64,000 nt of DNA from the NCBI RefSeq assembly GCF_000226975.2, contig NZ_CP019285.1, positions 124,001 through 188,000 of the forward strand. The letters are read 5' to 3'. The notes below the pieces were generated by a model that did no database searches, was not told the DNA's origin, and saw only the letters and a list, made by a program, of their open reading frames with translations. Positions within the stretch are counted from its first letter, which is position 1, and each line of letters opens with the position of its first letter. The translations under genes and the position numbers were made by a program. This document shows, piece after piece, positions 61,489 to 64,000 of this stretch. The stretch comes from Halobiforma lacisalsi AJ5. GTDB taxonomy: Archaea > Halobacteriota > Halobacteria > Halobacteriales > Natrialbaceae.

Positions 61489-63257
61489 CCGACCTTATCG
61501 CAGTCGGGGCCGCGTTCGCCCCGCTCGTCGTCGTCGCCGTCCTGCTCGTCGCCTTTCTCTGGCCGGCCGAGCGGTCGATGCCGGTGGCGTGGCTCGTCGC
61601 CGCGATCGTCGGCGTCGCCGTCTGGGAGATGCCGGCGTCGTGGGTTGCCGCGGCGACTGTCAGGGGCGGACTCGCGGCGCTCGAGATCCTCTGGATCGTT
61701 TTCGGGGCGCTCGTGTTGCTCTATACCCTGATGCGGTCCGGCGCGGTCGACCGGATCAACGAGGGGTTCGCCTCGATCAGCGAGGACCGACGCGTCCAGG
61801 TCGTCCTGCTCGGGTTCTTCCTCGCGACGTTCATCGAGGGGGTCGCCGGTTTCGGGACCCCCGCGGCGGTCGTCGCACCGCTGTTGCTCGCGCTCGGATT
61901 CCCGGCGCTCGCGGCCGTTGTCGCGGCGCTGATCGGCCACGCCGTTGCGACCGTCTTCGGCGCGGTCGGCACGCCGATCATCGTCGGCTACGAACAGCCA
62001 CTCGAGAGCGTCGAGCCGACGATCGCGGCCGAAGGCCTGTCGGTCGGGACGTACTCCGCGTCCGCAGGCGCCTGGGCCGCGGTGTTCAACGGCGTCCTCG
62101 GTGTCCTGATGCCGCTTTTCGCCGTCGGCATGGTCGTCTACTTCTTCGGCGATCGAACCGAGCGATCGCTCGCCCCGATCCAGGGCGTCGTCCCGCTGTG
62201 TCTGTTCTCCGGCGTCGCGTTCGCCGTTCCGTACGCGCTGACCGCGTGGTTCATCGGCCCCGAACTCCCCTCGCTGATCGCCGCGATGGTCGGCGGAGCG
62301 GTCGTCGTCACCGCGCTCAGGGCCGGCTACCTCGAGCCCGACGACACCTGGGAGTTCCCGCCCCGCGAGGAGTGGCCCGACCACTGGGTCGGCAGCATCG
62401 AACCGGGGCAGAACGAGACGGACGCCTCGAGCGACGCGGGACAGTCGAACTCGATGTCGCTGCTTCGCGCCTGGTCGCCGTACCTGCTCCTCGTCGTCCT
62501 GCTCATCGGTACCCGCGTGATCGAGCCCGTCGCGGCGGCCCTGCAGGGCGACGCCGTCGCGTCGGTCGAGACCGGCGTCGGGACGCTGGGAATCGGCCCG
62601 AGCCTCGAGTGGGCGGCGATCTTCGGAACCGAACTCGGCGGCTCGATCGGCTGGGCGTACGTTCCCGGCACCTGGCTCGTCGTGAGCGCGCTGCTGGCGA
62701 TCCCCCTGTTCGGGATGGACCGCGAGCAGGTGGCTGGCGCGTGGCGCGAAGCCGGCGGCAAGATCGTCTCGCCGCTGATCGCGCTCGTGTTCGTCATCGC
62801 GATGGTCGAGATCATGCTCACCGACGCCCACCTCGAGGCCGCAGGCGTCACAGCGGCGGCCGCGCCCGATGGCAACATGATCTTTGTCCTCGCGGACGCG
62901 ACTGCGGGGGTGCTCGGCTCGGCGTACCCGATGATCGCACCTGCGGTCGGCGCACTCGGCGCGTTCATCGCGGGCTCGATCACGGTCAGCAACATCACGT
63001 TCAGCGCGTTCCAGTTCGAGGTCGCCCAGAACCTGGGGCTGCCGACCCAGTTGCTGGTCGGCGCCCAGTCGATCGGCGGTGCGATCGGGAACGTCATCGC
63101 GATCCACAACGTGATCGCCGCGCTGGCGACCGTCGGCCTCGTCGGGAAGACCGGCCGCGTCGTCCGGCTCAACCTGATCCCGGTCGCGTACTACCTGATC
63201 GTGGGCGGGCTCCTGACGACGCTTTTCGTCTACGTCCTGTTCCCGGCGGTGGTCTGA
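61485..63257 (+). CDS. lctP: L-lactate/glycolate permease, paralogue 3
   Basis: LctP-family transporter of 590 residues with [20 protein letters not shown] and [19 protein letters not shown]. It ends with [18 protein letters not shown] and [20 protein letters not shown]. Several positions conserved in paralogues 1 and 2 differ here (for example VTYG to VFG, SNT to SIT, NLVAIHN to NVIAIHN), suggesting divergence in substrate or regulation. Confidence 0.94.
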   Translation: MTDLIAVGAAFAPLVVVAVLLVAFLWPAERSMPVAWLVAAIVGVAVWEMPASWVAAATVRGGLAALEILWIVFGALVLLYTLMRSGAVDRINEGFASISEDRRVQVVLLGFFLATFIEGVAGFGTPAAVVAPLLLALGFPALAAVVAALIGHAVATVFGAVGTPIIVGYEQPLESVEPTIAAEGLSVGTYSASAGAWAAVFNGVLGVLMPLFAVGMVVYFFGDRTERSLAPIQGVVPLCLFSGVAFAVPYALTAWFIGPELPSLIAAMVGGAVVVTALRAGYLEPDDTWEFPPREEWPDHWVGSIEPGQNETDASSDAGQSNSMSLLRAWSPYLLLVVLLIGTRVIEPVAAALQGDAVASVETGVGTLGIGPSLEWAAIFGTELGGSIGWAYVPGTWLVVSALLAIPLFGMDREQVAGAWREAGGKIVSPLIALVFVIAMVEIMLTDAHLEAAGVTAAAAPDGNMIFVLADATAGVLGSAYPMIAPAVGALGAFIAGSITVSNITFSAFQFEVAQNLGLPTQLLVGAQSIGGAIGNVIAIHNVIAALATVGLVGKTGRVVRLNLIPVAYYLIVGGLLTTLFVYVLFPAVV

Positions 63258-63321
63258 CGAACACTGGCCGCCACCGATACGTTCACCCCTGCTTCGACCA
63301 ACCACACAGTATCCGACTGAT

Positions 63322-64000
63322 ATGACGATCACACCACCGACCCGAGATCCGGCAGAGGACCCGAACGCGAACTACGACTACCAAAGCGACAACGTCGAGC
63401 GACCGGACCTGCTCGCGGACCTCGAGCGGCGCGTCACCGGCGACGTCCGCTTCGATTCCTACTCGCGACAGCTGTACGCGACCGATGCGAGCATCTACGA
63501 GGTGACGCCGATCGGCGTCGTCTTCCCGCAGTCGACCGCGGACGTCGCCCGCGTCGTCGAGTACTGCGCCGACCGGGAGATTCCCGTCCTCCCGCGGGGC
63601 GGCGGGACGAGCCTCGCGGGCCAGACGGTCAACGAGGCCGTCGTCCTCGATTTCACGACGTACATGGACGACGTCGTCGAGATCGATCCGGACGAGCGCC
63701 TGGCGACCGCCCAGACGGGGGTCTACCTCGAGTCGCTCAACGAGGAACTCGCGCCCCACGACCTGAAGTTCGCGCCCGACCCCGCCTGGGGTGACAAGAG
63801 CGCGCTGGGCGGCGCGATCGGCAACAACTCGACGGGTGCACACTCCCTGCAGTACGGGAAGACCGACGCCTACGTCGAGGAGGTCGAGGTCGTCCTCGCG
63901 GACGGTACCGTCACTACCTTCGGCGAGGTCGACGTCGACGACCTGCCCGACCTGGCCGAAGGCGACGACCTCGAATCGGCGATCTACGCCGAGGTCGCGC
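63322..64000 (+). CDS. FAD-binding D-lactate/glycolate oxidase-like protein, 5' part
   Basis: ATG at 63322 begins MTITPPTRDPAEDPNANYDY. The FAD-binding domain (PCMH type) has IPVLPRGGGTSLAGQTVNEA and SALGGAIGNNSTGAHSLQYG. The frame is open to the window end (226 codons). In haloarchaea such proteins are often about 1,000 residues with a C-terminal Fe-S part; that part would lie outside. It probably oxidises D-lactate or glycolate, linking it to the permeases upstream. Distance from lctP3 is 64 bp. Confidence 0.9.
   Translation, partial: MTITPPTRDPAEDPNANYDYQSDNVERPDLLADLERRVTGDVRFDSYSRQLYATDASIYEVTPIGVVFPQSTADVARVVEYCADREIPVLPRGGGTSLAGQTVNEAVVLDFTTYMDDVVEIDPDERLATAQTGVYLESLNEELAPHDLKFAPDPAWGDKSALGGAIGNNSTGAHSLQYGKTDAYVEEVEVVLADGTVTTFGEVDVDDLPDLAEGDDLESAIYAEVA

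Noticed and set aside
61422-63332. 636-codon minus-strand frame
   Set aside because: Shadow of lctP3.

Overview
The window is chromosomal DNA of a halophilic archaeon (class Halobacteria). This is an inference from the GC-rich sequence, very acidic proteins, twin-arginine secretion signals, TATA-like boxes about 26-28 nt from start codons (leaderless genes), an archaeal-type MetRS and MfnA, an ISH8-type insertion sequence and an Smc-ScpA operon. I did not identify the species. No rRNA, tRNA or CRISPR array was seen.

Layout. 1-7.2 kb: metG (3' end outside the window), two small membrane proteins, mfnA, ppsA and cspA, all on the minus strand. 7.4-24 kb: PhzF-like protein, a membrane protein, zinc alcohol dehydrogenase, thiC with an operator-like palindrome, a phosphoribosyltransferase, an unusual P1B-type ATPase, a GT2 glycosyltransferase, a PAS/GAF histidine kinase, a PPOX-fold protein, a polytopic membrane protein, a putative secreted metalloprotease and an S9 peptidase. 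24-34.9 kb: a frameshifted cupin gene, a leaderless 30-codon ORF, two DUF389 paralogues, a kinase-fold phosphotransferase, a small zinc-finger protein, a four-gene sugar-type ABC transporter and a DUF4385 protein. 35.2-38.3 kb: a secreted-protein gene split by a 1,624-bp ISH8-type element. The element has a clean 10-bp target duplication and contains an extraordinary series of perfect inverted repeats. 39.4-45.4 kb: mtnP, then scpA-smc with a small coiled-coil gene. 45.8-49.8 kb: an SDR dehydrogenase/acyl-CoA synthetase pair and a two-domain rhodanese. 49.9-52.7 kb: an AT-rich island with secreted orphan proteins and transposase wrecks, ending inside a DNA methyltransferase gene whose 5' end seems replaced. 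53.4-64 kb: a lactate-utilisation locus.

The lactate locus holds a fused LutB/LutA-type iron-sulfur protein, LutC, three LctP permease paralogues, a winged-helix regulator and the start of a GlcD/D-lactate-dehydrogenase-type flavoprotein. Together these could import lactate or glycolate and oxidise it, feeding pyruvate to central metabolism; the ppsA gene elsewhere in the window could then supply gluconeogenesis. Each permease gene is preceded by a different 22-30-codon ORF. Each of these ORFs starts where a leaderless transcript should begin and ends at or within 5 nt of the permease start.

The two observations most likely to be new are the hairpin-studded insertion sequence (about ten inverted repeats, roughly 200 bp apart over its 3' two-thirds) and the repeated leaderless micro-ORF plus permease arrangement.
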